Below are positions 49,576 through 56,495 of a DNA stretch of 56,495 nucleotides, piece after piece. The translations under genes were made by a program, and so were the position numbers. How positions within the stretch are numbered: position 1 is the stretch's first letter; each line of letters starts with the position of its first letter. The notes under the pieces were generated by a model. It saw nothing but the letters and a program-made list of their open reading frames with translations, did no database searches and was not told the origin of the DNA. Source of the stretch: DATJZG01 sp035499295 (lineage in GTDB: Bacteria; Myxococcota; Myxococcia; Myxococcales; Anaeromyxobacteraceae); NCBI GenBank assembly GCA_035499295.1, contig DATJZG010000062.1:1-56495 (forward strand). The letters are read 5' to 3'.

Positions 49576-50747
49576 GATCCTCCCCCCGCCGGCTCCCCGG
49601 GCGGAGCCGCGATCCCCGCGCCCCGAAGGTCCCGCTCGCGCTCCTCCTCGTCGCCGCCTGCGCCGCTCCGGCGGCCTCGAGCCGCGGCGGCGCGGCCCCG
49701 GCGAGGCCGGAGGTCCAGTTCCAGGAGGGGTCGACGCTCGAGGTCTCGCGGCTCGACCTCGAACTCGCCGGGAAGAACGACGAGGAGCTCTTCGCCATCG
49801 CCACCGCCGCCTTCGCGGCCGGGGACTACCCCCGGGCCGCCGCCGCCTTCGGGCGGGTCGCCGACCTCCACCCGGCCTCGGGCCGCCACGCCGCCTCGCT
49901 CTTCAACGCCGGGCTGGCGGAGGAACGGCTCGGGGACTGGCGGGAGGCTCGGCGGCGCTTCGCAGACTTCGAGAAGGGCTATGCCGGTCCTGACGCCGAC
50001 GAGGCCGCCTTCCACGCCGCCTCCGCGCTCTGGCACCTGGAGGAGTTCCGGGATGCGGCCGCGATCCTGGAGCGCCTGGGACGCCGGGGCGACCTGTCCG
50101 ACGCGAACCGCATCCGCGCCTTCACCGAGCTCGGGGTGGTCGACCTCGACCTCGCGGACCTCGAGGCGGCCGAGGCGGCGCTGCGGCGCGCGGTCTCGCT
50201 CTGGACCGAGGCGAGCGACCGGGAGCGGCTCGACCCCTACCACCCGGCTCAGGCCCACTACTACCTGGGGGAGGTCGCCAGGCGCCGGTTCCGGGCCGCT
50301 CCCCTCGACCCGGCCCGCAGCGGGGAGGCGGCGCTCCAGGGCGAGCTCGAGCGGAAGGCGGAGCTCCTGCTCGCCGCGCAGGGCTACTACCTGCGCGCCA
50401 TCCGCGTGGGGAGCCCGGACTGGGCGGTCGCCGCCGGCTACCGGATCGGCGAGCTCTACGATGAGCTCCACGCCGAGATGCTCGGGGCGCCGCTCCCGCC
50501 CGGGCTCACGGAGGAGGAGCGGCAGGCGTACCGGGACGAGCTCCGGCGCAAGCTGCGCGTCCTCCTCACCAAGGCCATCGCCGTCTACGAGCAGACGCTC
50601 GACGCCGCGCGCCAGGGAGGGGTCGACAACCGCTTCGTGGCCGAGGCGGAGGGGGCGCTCGAGCGGATGAGGCGGTCGCTGCTCGACACCGACGCGCTAC
50701 CGGGGGGCTCCGAGGCCGCGGCCGCCCCGGCGCCGGCCGGGCGCTGA
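49572..50747 (+). CDS. TPR-like lipoprotein
   Basis: A 391-residue protein coupled to the YjbQ gene by ATGA. The signal ends in a lipobox (A-L-L-L-V-A-A-C), so lipidation is likely. From residue 70 there are tetratricopeptide-like helix pairs: 'LFAIATAAFAAGDYPRAAAA', 'RHAASLFNAGLAEERLGDWR', 'AFHAASALWHLEEFRDAAAI', 'FTELGVVDLDLADLEAAEAA' and 'YHPAQAHYYLGEVARRRF'. A final helical region ends in an Ala/Pro tail. A scaffold role at the envelope is inferred; no enzyme motif is present. Confidence 0.83.
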   Translation: MRSSPRRLPGRSRDPRAPKVPLALLLVAACAAPAASSRGGAAPARPEVQFQEGSTLEVSRLDLELAGKNDEELFAIATAAFAAGDYPRAAAAFGRVADLHPASGRHAASLFNAGLAEERLGDWREARRRFADFEKGYAGPDADEAAFHAASALWHLEEFRDAAAILERLGRRGDLSDANRIRAFTELGVVDLDLADLEAAEAALRRAVSLWTEASDRERLDPYHPAQAHYYLGEVARRRFRAAPLDPARSGEAALQGELERKAELLLAAQGYYLRAIRVGSPDWAVAAGYRIGELYDELHAEMLGAPLPPGLTEEERQAYRDELRRKLRVLLTKAIAVYEQTLDAARQGGVDNRFVAEAEGALERMRRSLLDTDALPGGSEAAAAPAPAGR

Positions 50748-50756
50748 GGCGCCGGG

Positions 50757-52580
50757 TCAGGAGACCGGGCTCGCCTCGCGGCGCGGGTAGAGCGAGTCGA
50801 GGATCTCCCGGTAGCGTTCCTCCACCACGCGCCGCTTCACCTTCTGGCTCGCGGTGAGCTCGCCCGCCGCCTCGGTGAATTCCCGTTCCAGCACGGCGAA
50901 CCTCTTCACGGTGGCGTAGCGCGGGAGCGTGGCGTTCAAGTCGGCGATCCCCCGCTGGACGAGGGCGTGCACCTCGGGGCGCCGGGAGAGCTCGGGGAGC
51001 GAGAGCCCGGCGAGGCCGCCCGCCTTCGCCCACTTCCGCACCACCTCCTCGTCGAGGGTGACGAGCGCCACGATGTAGTTGCGCCGGTCGCCGTGGACGA
51101 TCGCCTGCGCCACGAAGGGCGAGAGCGCCTTCAGCCGGCCCTCGAGTTCCTGCGGTGCCACGAACTTGCCCCCGGACGTCTTGATGAGGTCCTTCTTTCG
51201 GTCGGTGATGGAGAGGTAGCCGTCCTCGTCGACCCGGCCGATGTCGCCGGTGTGGAGCCAGCCCCCGGCGAGGGCCTCGCGGCTCTCGTCCGGCATACCG
51301 TGGTAGCCGCGCATGATCCAGGGAGCCCGCATCAGGATCTCGCCGTCCTCGGCGAGCGCCACCTCGGCTCCGGGGAGCGGCGGGCCGACGGTCCCCACCT
51401 TGCATCTCCAGGGGAGGTTGACGTGGGTGGCGGCGGAGGACTCGGTGAGGCCGTAGCCCTCGAGGATCTGGACCCCGAGCGCCTCGAAGAACTCCGCCAC
51501 CTCCCTCGAGAGCGGGGCGCTGCCGGAGACGAAGAAGGCGAGCCGGCCGCCGAAGAGGCGGCGGAGGTTCTGGAAGACGAGCCGCTCGGCCAGGCGGTGC
51601 TCGAGCGCGAGCAGCGGGCCCGGGCTCCTCCCCTCCCGCAGCGCCTGCGCCCGGGCCCGCCCCGCCGACAGGGCGCGCCGGAAGAGCAGCTGCTTCAGCG
51701 GCCCGGCGTCGCGGACGCTGGCGAGCACCTTCGCGTGCATCTTCTCGAAGATGCGGGGCACCGCGCACACGAAGGTGGGCCGGAGGGCGCCCATGTTCTC
51801 GACCACCCTCTCGACGCGGCCGTCGATCACGGTCGCGAACCCGATGCGCAGCTGCGCCGTCCCGATCATCTTGCCGAAGGAGTGGGCGAGCGGGAGCCAG
51901 AAGAGCTGCAGGATGGGCTCGTGGTTCAGGATGCCGCTCCGCTCGACCGCGGCCGACTGGGAGACCCAGCAGTCGTGGGTGAGCTCCACCCCCTTGGGCC
52001 TGCCGGTGGTGCCGGAGGTGTAGATGAGGGTGGCGAGCGAGTCCGGCCCGGGCAGGTGGGCGAGCTGCTCGAAGCGGCCCGGGTTCTTCGCGTCGAAGCT
52101 CCGCCCGCGCTCGAGGAGCTCCTCGAGGGAAAGGACCTGGCCGTCGCCGCTCGGTCGGCCGTCGAGGGTCACGACGGCCCGCAGGTGCGGGAGCTCGCTC
52201 CGGCGCGCCGACACCTTTGCCACCTGGGCGTCGTCCTCGGCGAAGACCACCCCCGACTCCGAGTCGGCGAGGATGAAGGCGGTCTCCTCCGCCGTGCTGG
52301 ACGGGTAGATGGTGGTGGTCGCTCCGCCGGCGCAGAGGATCCCGTAGTCGGCGAGGAGCCACTCCATCCGGGTCGAGGAGAGGATGGCGACCCGCTCCTC
52401 GGGCTCGAGCCCGAGCGAGTGGAGGCCGCAGGAGACGGCACGGATCCGCGCCAAGGCGTCCCTCCAGCTCAGGGAGCGCCACTCCCCCTCCTCCGGGTAG
52501 CGGAAGGCCTCCTCGTCCGGCGTCTGCTCCACCCGCCAGAGCAAGAGCTCGGGGACGCTTCGCGGCGCGCTGCTCGTCAC
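50757..52580 (-). CDS. Long-chain acyl-CoA ligase (AMP-forming)
   Basis: A 607-residue adenylate-forming enzyme from GTG 52580; the open frame goes on to 52850 but would overlap metY and has no start context. Signatures: the P-loop-like 'LIYTSGTTGRPKGVELTH', 'LEGYGLTESSAATHVN' and the A8-like 'GWLHTGDIGRVDEDGYLSIT' followed by 'DRKKDLIKTSGGKFVAPQEL'. The substrate-binding 'WLPLAHSFGKM' helix and the internal 'RALSAGRARAQAL' linker are as in FadD15/ACSBG-type long-chain ligases. It activates fatty acids to acyl-CoA. It is divergent from metY. Confidence 0.93.
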   Translation of the reverse strand: MTSSAPRSVPELLLWRVEQTPDEEAFRYPEEGEWRSLSWRDALARIRAVSCGLHSLGLEPEERVAILSSTRMEWLLADYGILCAGGATTTIYPSSTAEETAFILADSESGVVFAEDDAQVAKVSARRSELPHLRAVVTLDGRPSGDGQVLSLEELLERGRSFDAKNPGRFEQLAHLPGPDSLATLIYTSGTTGRPKGVELTHDCWVSQSAAVERSGILNHEPILQLFWLPLAHSFGKMIGTAQLRIGFATVIDGRVERVVENMGALRPTFVCAVPRIFEKMHAKVLASVRDAGPLKQLLFRRALSAGRARAQALREGRSPGPLLALEHRLAERLVFQNLRRLFGGRLAFFVSGSAPLSREVAEFFEALGVQILEGYGLTESSAATHVNLPWRCKVGTVGPPLPGAEVALAEDGEILMRAPWIMRGYHGMPDESREALAGGWLHTGDIGRVDEDGYLSITDRKKDLIKTSGGKFVAPQELEGRLKALSPFVAQAIVHGDRRNYIVALVTLDEEVVRKWAKAGGLAGLSLPELSRRPEVHALVQRGIADLNATLPRYATVKRFAVLEREFTEAAGELTASQKVKRRVVEERYREILDSLYPRREASPVS

Positions 52581-52685
52581 GACGGCACCATGGCGCGCCC
52601 CGATGCTAGCTCCCCTCGCAGGCGGTCGGCCCCCGAAATCGAGCGCCGGGCCCGGCCCGCACGGGCCGTGGGCCGGGTCGTCCGC

Positions 52686-52715
52686 TTGACAAGACGTGTC
52701 TCCACTATCTAGGAT
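52686..52715 (+). promoter_or_regulatory. Sigma-70-type promoter of metY
   Basis: TTGACA (52686-52691) is a perfect -35 box; TAGGAT (52710-52715) is the best -10 with an 18-bp spacer. Transcription would begin near 52722, leaving a leader of about 30 bases before the ATG at 52753, too short for a SAM riboswitch. A ribosome site AAGGA is at 52740-52744. Confidence 0.65.
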
Positions 52716-52752
52716 ACCGCCTCCCATCCCTTCGAAAGGCAAGGAAACGAGA

Positions 52753-54069
52753 ATGGCCCTCCCCCCGAACCGCAAGCCCCGCTTCGAGACGCTGCAGGTC
52801 CACGCCGGACAGGAGCCCGCGCCGGGCACGAATGCGCGCGCCGTCCCCATCTACCAGACGACCTCCTACACGTTCGACTCGGCCGAGCACGGGGCGAACC
52901 TCTTCGCGCTCAAGGAATTCGGGAACATCTACACCCGGATCATGAACCCGACCACCGACGTCTTCGAGAAGCGGGTGGCGGCGCTCGAGGGAGGCGTGGC
53001 CGGGCTCGCCACCTCCTCGGGCCAGGCGGCCCAGTTCCTCGCCATCGCCAACATCGCGCAGGCGGGCGACAACATCGTCTCGACGAGCCTGCTCTACGGG
53101 GGCACCTACAACCAGTTCAAGGTCACCCTCCCCCGCCTCGGCATCGGCGTGAAGCTCGTCGACGGCGACGACGTGAACCTGCTCGCGAAGGCCATCGACG
53201 GGAAGACCAAGGCGCTCTACGTCGAGTCGATCGGCAACCCGGCCGGCAACGTCCCCGACTTCGCGGCCCTCGCCCAGGTGGCGCACGACAACGGGATCCC
53301 GCTCATCTGCGACAACACCTTCGGGGCCGCCGGCTACCTGGTGCGCCCCATCGAGCACGGCGCTGACGTCGTCGTGCAGTCGGCCACGAAGTGGATCGGC
53401 GGCCACGGCACCTCCATCGGAGGGGTGATCGTGGACTCCGGCAAGTTCGACTGGGCGAAGAGCGGCAAGTTCCCGCTCTTCACCGAACCCTCGCCCGGCT
53501 ACCACGGCCTCGTCTTCAACGACGTCTTCGGGCCCAAGGGTCCCTTCGGCAACATCCAGTTCATCATCCGCGCCCGCGTGGAGGGGCTGCGCGACCTCGG
53601 CGCGGCCCTGTCGCCCTTCAACTCCTTCCTCCTGCTGCAGGGGCTCGAGACCTTGTCGCTCCGCGTGGAGCGCCACGGCCAGAACGCCCTGGCCCTCGCC
53701 AAGTGGCTCAAGACGAACCCCCAGGTCTCCTGGGTGAACTTCACCGGCCTGGAGGAGCACCCCTACCACCAGCGGGCGCGGAAGTACCTCCGGAACGGCT
53801 TCGGCAGCGTGTTCACCTTCGGCATCAAGGGCGGCTTCGAGGCCGGCAAGAAGTTCATCAACAGCGTGAAGCTCTCGAGCCACCTCGCGAACCTGGGCGA
53901 CGCGAAGACCCTCGTCATCCACCCCGCCTCCACCACCCACCAGCAGCTCTCCGACGCCGAGCAGCGCTCGGCCGGGGTGACGCCCGACCAGATCCGCGTC
54001 TCGGTGGGCATCGAGCACATCGAAGACATCAAGGAGGACTTCGCCGAGGCCTTCGCGGCGGCGAGGTAG
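52753..54069 (+). CDS. metY: O-acetylhomoserine sulfhydrylase (aminocarboxypropyltransferase)
   Basis: A 438-residue PLP enzyme that makes homocysteine from O-acetylhomoserine and sulfide. ATG 52753 follows AAGGA. Typical parts are 'RFETLQVHAGQEPAPGTNAR', 'VPIYQTTSYTFDSAEHGANL', 'YTRIMNPTTDVFEKRVAALE', the PLP-lysine 'VVQSATKWIGGHGTSIGGVI', and 'LVIHPASTTHQQLSDAEQRS'. The long insertion after the PLP Lys ('FPLFTEPSPGYHGLVFNDVF') separates MetY from MetB/MetC. It has its own promoter and a strong terminator, so it is a single-gene transcript. Confidence 0.96.
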   Translation: MALPPNRKPRFETLQVHAGQEPAPGTNARAVPIYQTTSYTFDSAEHGANLFALKEFGNIYTRIMNPTTDVFEKRVAALEGGVAGLATSSGQAAQFLAIANIAQAGDNIVSTSLLYGGTYNQFKVTLPRLGIGVKLVDGDDVNLLAKAIDGKTKALYVESIGNPAGNVPDFAALAQVAHDNGIPLICDNTFGAAGYLVRPIEHGADVVVQSATKWIGGHGTSIGGVIVDSGKFDWAKSGKFPLFTEPSPGYHGLVFNDVFGPKGPFGNIQFIIRARVEGLRDLGAALSPFNSFLLLQGLETLSLRVERHGQNALALAKWLKTNPQVSWVNFTGLEEHPYHQRARKYLRNGFGSVFTFGIKGGFEAGKKFINSVKLSSHLANLGDAKTLVIHPASTTHQQLSDAEQRSAGVTPDQIRVSVGIEHIEDIKEDFAEAFAAAR

Positions 54070-54080
54070 CGGTCCCCAAA

Positions 54081-54116
54081 GGGGGCGGGCGCCTGCGCGC
54101 CCGCCCCCTCTCTTTT
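54081..54116 (+). terminator. Rho-independent terminator after metY
   Basis: An 11-bp perfect GC stem (54081-54091 with 54098-54108; 12 bp if the inner C-G pair counts) with a small loop is followed by TCTCTTTT (54109-54116). It starts 12 bp after the metY stop. This is the clearest intrinsic terminator in the window. Confidence 0.88.
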
Positions 54117-54403
54117 CCGGACGCTCGCGAGCCGGCGCCGAGGAGCCGACCGGCGAGGCGACGGGCGCCCGGGCGTCCGATATATCGCCGTTTCGTCTGG
54201 TATGGCGGATCGCGCGGTCCCGACTTCTCGGGGCCGGGGTCCGTCGCGGCCATCCTGGAGGGGCCTCCCCCCCCGCTCCCACTCGGGAAAGGCACGTCCC
54301 GCCGGGGACGGAGCTCCGGGGTCGGGGGAGGCGAGGGATTCGGCGTCAGCTCCGCCGACCTGCGCTTTCCAAGGGGGTGAAGGCACCGCACACGGAGACG
54401 GCC
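54117..54403. other. Intergenic region between metY terminator and small gene (287 bp)
   Basis: No supported gene. Frames crossing it have no ribosome site, and one long frame continues through the following two genes in the wrong phase. The sequence GATATATCG near 54178 is AT-richer than the surroundings and could belong to the promoter for the downstream small gene. Confidence 0.4.
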
Positions 54404-54589
54404 ATGACTCGCATTCCGCCACCTTGGATGATCGAAGAGCTGGAGCGGCAGCGCCGGGCCATCGAGGAAACCCGGAGGCCGGAGCTCGAGGCACCGCTTC
54501 CCTCCCCGGCGCGCGGGCCGGCGCCGCGCGAGGAGGAGTCCGTGAGCCGGGTCGTCGTCATCGACCTCTGGCCGTCCGACGACACCTAG
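54404..54589 (+). CDS. Small acidic/proline-rich protein
   Basis: A 61-residue protein from ATG 54404 with GGAG 8 nt upstream. It opens 'MTRIPPPWMIEELERQRRAI', a short helix with charged residues, then a Pro/Ala-rich middle and a strand-like end 'VSRVVVIDLWPSDDT'. Short proteins with an 'IPPWMxEEL' start seem to recur in myxobacteria, from memory only. Role unknown. The ribosome site, codon use and a hairpin downstream support a real gene. Confidence 0.6.
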   Translation: MTRIPPPWMIEELERQRRAIEETRRPELEAPLPSPARGPAPREEESVSRVVVIDLWPSDDT

Positions 54590-54839
54590 CAACCTCGCAC
54601 CTCTTCTTCCCGCGTCCTCCACGTCCGACCCCCTCAGAGCGAAGGCCTCGCACCCACGGGCGCGGGGCCTTTCGGCGTCCTCGGGGCGGCGAGGGCCACT
54701 CCCTCTCCTCTCCATCCGAGTCCGGCTCCGGGAGGTCGCGCCCGGGAGGCCCCCACGAGGAGCCTGTCAGACTCCTCGGCTTGCCCGTTCCACGCTGCGG
54801 GAGGGCCACCGGGGATGCCCCGGCCTCACAGGAGAAACC
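54590..54839. other. Intergenic region between two small genes (250 bp)
   Basis: It holds the terminator-like hairpin at 54642-54671 and then a stretch leading to a CAGGAGAA ribosome site before the next ATG. No gene is supported here. Confidence 0.4.
54642..54671 (+). terminator. Terminator-like hairpin after the small gene
   Basis: AAGGCCTCGC (54642-54651) pairs with GCGGGGCCTT (54662-54671) with one T-G wobble, giving a 10-bp stem and a 10-base loop. It lies 52 bp after the stop. The U tract is short (the pairing itself ends in TT), so termination may be partial. Confidence 0.5.
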
Positions 54840-55142
54840 ATGACGCGCTCCATCTCTTCGAAGACCGCCCACCACTCTTTCCGTTGCCTCCTTCCCCTCG
54901 TCGCGGCGATCGCCTTCGCCCTCTCGGCGGGGACCTCGCGGGCGGAAGACCCGGCGCCGGCTCGGCCCTCGACGAGGGAGCTCGTGGCGAGCCGGTCCTC
55001 GCCGAGCCCGGAGCGCGGGGGTTCCGATAAGGTGCGCTCCTCGGCGGACGCCGCCGCGAAGCCCGCGGCGCAGGCGAGCTCGAAGGAGCGGGCGATGCGC
55101 CAGCTCGCGAACCAGGTGAACGCGCTCCAGAAGGCCGAGTAG
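54840..55142 (+). CDS. Small exported protein with charged tail
   Basis: A 100-residue protein, ATG 54840 behind CAGGAGAA. The first 36 residues look like a signal peptide ('FRCLLPLVAAIAFALSAGTS' then R-A-E). The mature part is low-complexity, rich in Ser, Ala, Pro and charged residues, with a C-terminal amphipathic helix 'ERAMRQLANQVNALQKAE'. No family is recognised. The ribosome site is strong and the gene is followed by a GC-rich hairpin. Confidence 0.62.
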   Translation: MTRSISSKTAHHSFRCLLPLVAAIAFALSAGTSRAEDPAPARPSTRELVASRSSPSPERGGSDKVRSSADAAAKPAAQASSKERAMRQLANQVNALQKAE

Positions 55143-55164
55143 CTCCCCGTGCCGCTCGTCGCGC

Positions 55165-55188
55165 CCCCGGGCCGAGCACGGCCCGGGG
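55165..55188 (+). terminator. GC-rich hairpin, possible terminator
   Basis: A perfect 10-bp stem CCCCGGGCCG / CGGCCCGGGG with the 4-base loop AGCA lies 22 bp after the small exported protein gene. It has no U tract, so it may act as an RNA-stabilising or weak terminating structure. Confidence 0.4.
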
Positions 55189-55369
55189 CTTCGCGCCTCC
55201 GGCTTTGGACTTCGCTGGTGGGGCCGCCCCTCCGGAGCTAGAAAGAGGGGCGTGACCGCCACCAGCCGGCGCGGCCCTTCCGGCCTGGCCCTCTCCGAGG
55301 GCGGGGAGGCCTCCCTCGCCCGGGACCCGGTGCAGAGGACGGCGACGCTCCCGTCGCCGCGGGCGTAAG

Positions 55370-56495
55370 ATGGCCAGGACCTTGGCAGAGCTTCCCTCCC
55401 TCGACCGCGACGAGCTCGTGCGCTACGGGCGCCACCTCGTCCTGCCCGAGGTGGGCCTGGAAGGGCAGCGGCGCCTCAAGGCCGCCCGCGTCCTCCTGGT
55501 CGGCGCCGGCGGGCTTGGCTCCCCGGCCGCCCTCTACCTCGCGGCGGCGGGCGTGGGGCACCTCACCCTCGTCGAGTTCGACCGGGTGGAGGTCACGAAC
55601 CTGCAGCGGCAGGTGCTCCACGGCACCCGAGACGTCGGGAGGCCCAAGGCGCACTCCGCCCGAGACCGGCTGCTCGACCTGAACCCGCACCTCGACCTGA
55701 CTCTCCACGAGGCGCGCTTCAGCGCCGGGAACGCGATCGCCCTGGTCCGGGAGCACGATGTGGTGGTGGACGGAACGGACAACTTCGGCACCCGCTACCT
55801 CGTGAACGACGCCTGCGTGCTCGCGGGCAAGCCCAACGTCTACGGGAGCATCTTCCGCTTCGACGGGCAGGCCTCGGTCTTCGCCGCCGAGGACGGGCCC
55901 TGCTACCGCTGCCTGTACCCCTCGCCGCCGCCACCGGGCGAGGTCCCGTCCTGCGCCGAGGGCGGCGTCCTGGGAGTCTTGCCCGGGCTCCTCGGGACCA
56001 TCCAGGCGACCGAGGCCTTGAAGCTCGCCATGGGGGTCGGGGAGCCGCTCGTGGGCCGGCTCCTCCTCGTCGACGCGCTCTCGATGCAGTTCCGCACCGT
56101 GAAGGTGCGCAAGAACCCTCGCTGCCCCGCCTGCGGCACGCGCGAGATCCGCGAGGTCAGGGACGAGCCGGCGGCCTGCGCCGGACCGGCGGCGGTCGGC
56201 GTCCCCGAGATCACGCCGGTGGAGCTCGCCGCGCGGCTGCGACGCGGCGACGCCCTCACCCTCCTCGACGTCCGGGAGGAGCGCGAGTGGGAGATCGCCC
56301 GGATCCCCGGCGCCCGCCTCGCCCCTCTCTCGCGGTTCGCGGACGAGATCCCCAAGCTCGATCGCGGCGGGGACTTCGTCCTCTATTGCAAGGGCGGCAC
56401 CCGCAGCCAGAGGGCCGGCGAGCAGCTGCGGCTCGCCGGCTTCGCGCGCGTCACCTCGCTGGCGGGCGGCATCCTTCGCTACGGCGACGAGGTCG
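55370..56495 (+). CDS. moeB: ThiF/MoeB-type adenylyltransferase with C-terminal rhodanese domain (3' partial)
   Basis: An open frame from ATG 55370 to the window end (375 residues so far). The E1-like domain (residues 1-250) has 'RYGRHLVLPEVGLEGQRRL', the nucleotide motif 'VLLVGAGGLGSPAALYLAAA', 'LVEFDRVEVTNLQRQVLH', 'VVDGTDNFGTRYLVND', zinc Cys pairs ('CYRCLYP' and 'CPACG') and 'GGVLGVLPGLLGTIQATEAL'. A rhodanese domain follows from about residue 280 ('TLLDVREEREWEIARIPGAR', then 'VLYCKGGTRSQRAGEQLRLA' with the active Cys). It should adenylate and sulfurate a ubiquitin-like carrier (MoaD or ThiS). Whether it serves molybdopterin, thiamine or another pathway is open. Confidence 0.88.
   Translation, partial: MARTLAELPSLDRDELVRYGRHLVLPEVGLEGQRRLKAARVLLVGAGGLGSPAALYLAAAGVGHLTLVEFDRVEVTNLQRQVLHGTRDVGRPKAHSARDRLLDLNPHLDLTLHEARFSAGNAIALVREHDVVVDGTDNFGTRYLVNDACVLAGKPNVYGSIFRFDGQASVFAAEDGPCYRCLYPSPPPPGEVPSCAEGGVLGVLPGLLGTIQATEALKLAMGVGEPLVGRLLLVDALSMQFRTVKVRKNPRCPACGTREIREVRDEPAACAGPAAVGVPEITPVELAARLRRGDALTLLDVREEREWEIARIPGARLAPLSRFADEIPKLDRGGDFVLYCKGGTRSQRAGEQLRLAGFARVTSLAGGILRYGDEV

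Noticed and set aside
52581..52752. SAM riboswitch before metY
   Set aside because: The promoter leaves a leader of only about 30 bases and no riboswitch core is visible.

Overview
The window is about 56.5 kb of very GC-rich, densely packed bacterial chromosome. Third codon positions are strongly G/C, GTG and TTG starts are common, and many genes overlap as ATGA or GTGA. The gene mix fits a delta-group proteobacterium of the Myxococcota, perhaps Anaeromyxobacter-like: a tetraheme cytochrome c, a polyphosphate:AMP phosphotransferase, a PhaR regulator, a MJ0042 zinc-ribbon membrane protein, ArsA-like ATPase pairs and lone TatA. That placement is inferred from gene content only. No rRNA, tRNA, CRISPR array, insertion sequence or prophage gene was recognised.

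Layout. 1-5.1 kb: tail of an unknown gene, a small secreted protein, two tandem C4-dicarboxylate carriers, a SIMPL-domain protein and a peroxiredoxin-like selenoprotein read through an in-frame UGA. 5.1-9.4 kb: a PEGA-like lipoprotein, a DJ-1/PfpI protein, secreted DUF1223 and DinB proteins, and the cytochrome c. 9.4-18.3 kb: the ackA-pta acetate pathway, envelope proteins, a GH92 glycosidase lipoprotein and the double-domain PPK2. 18.3-26 kb: a divergent histidine kinase / FixJ-type regulator pair, tag, DUF169, two coupled membrane proteins, and a decayed RegB-RegA two-component remnant. 26-29.4 kb: an AcfC-like binding protein, a CoA-transferase, and lpxC followed by a thioredoxin-fold mini-protein.

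29.6-42 kb: a rhomboid protease, the ruvCA and ruvB genes (separated by a lipoprotein gene on the other strand), MFS and MATE exporters, an epimerase, archease with RtcB (RNA repair), a methyltransferase and a YyaL-type thioredoxin protein. 42-49.6 kb: GDPD, TatA, a helical-repeat protein coupled to a zinc-ribbon membrane protein, PhaR, a ParA-like ATPase, a coiled-coil protein, two consecutive ArsA/Get3-like ATPases and YjbQ. 49.6-56.5 kb: a TPR lipoprotein, a long-chain acyl-CoA ligase, metY with a clear promoter and terminator, two small proteins, and a ThiF/MoeB-rhodanese protein cut by the window end.

Most notable: (i) the selenoprotein, whose UGA would be read as a stop by routine gene calling; (ii) the collapsed RegB/RegA remnant; (iii) a dicarboxylate-carrier paralog lacking the sodium-site aspartate; (iv) the PhaR / ParA-like / coiled-coil / ArsA-pair neighbourhood, a candidate granule or membrane-targeting module.
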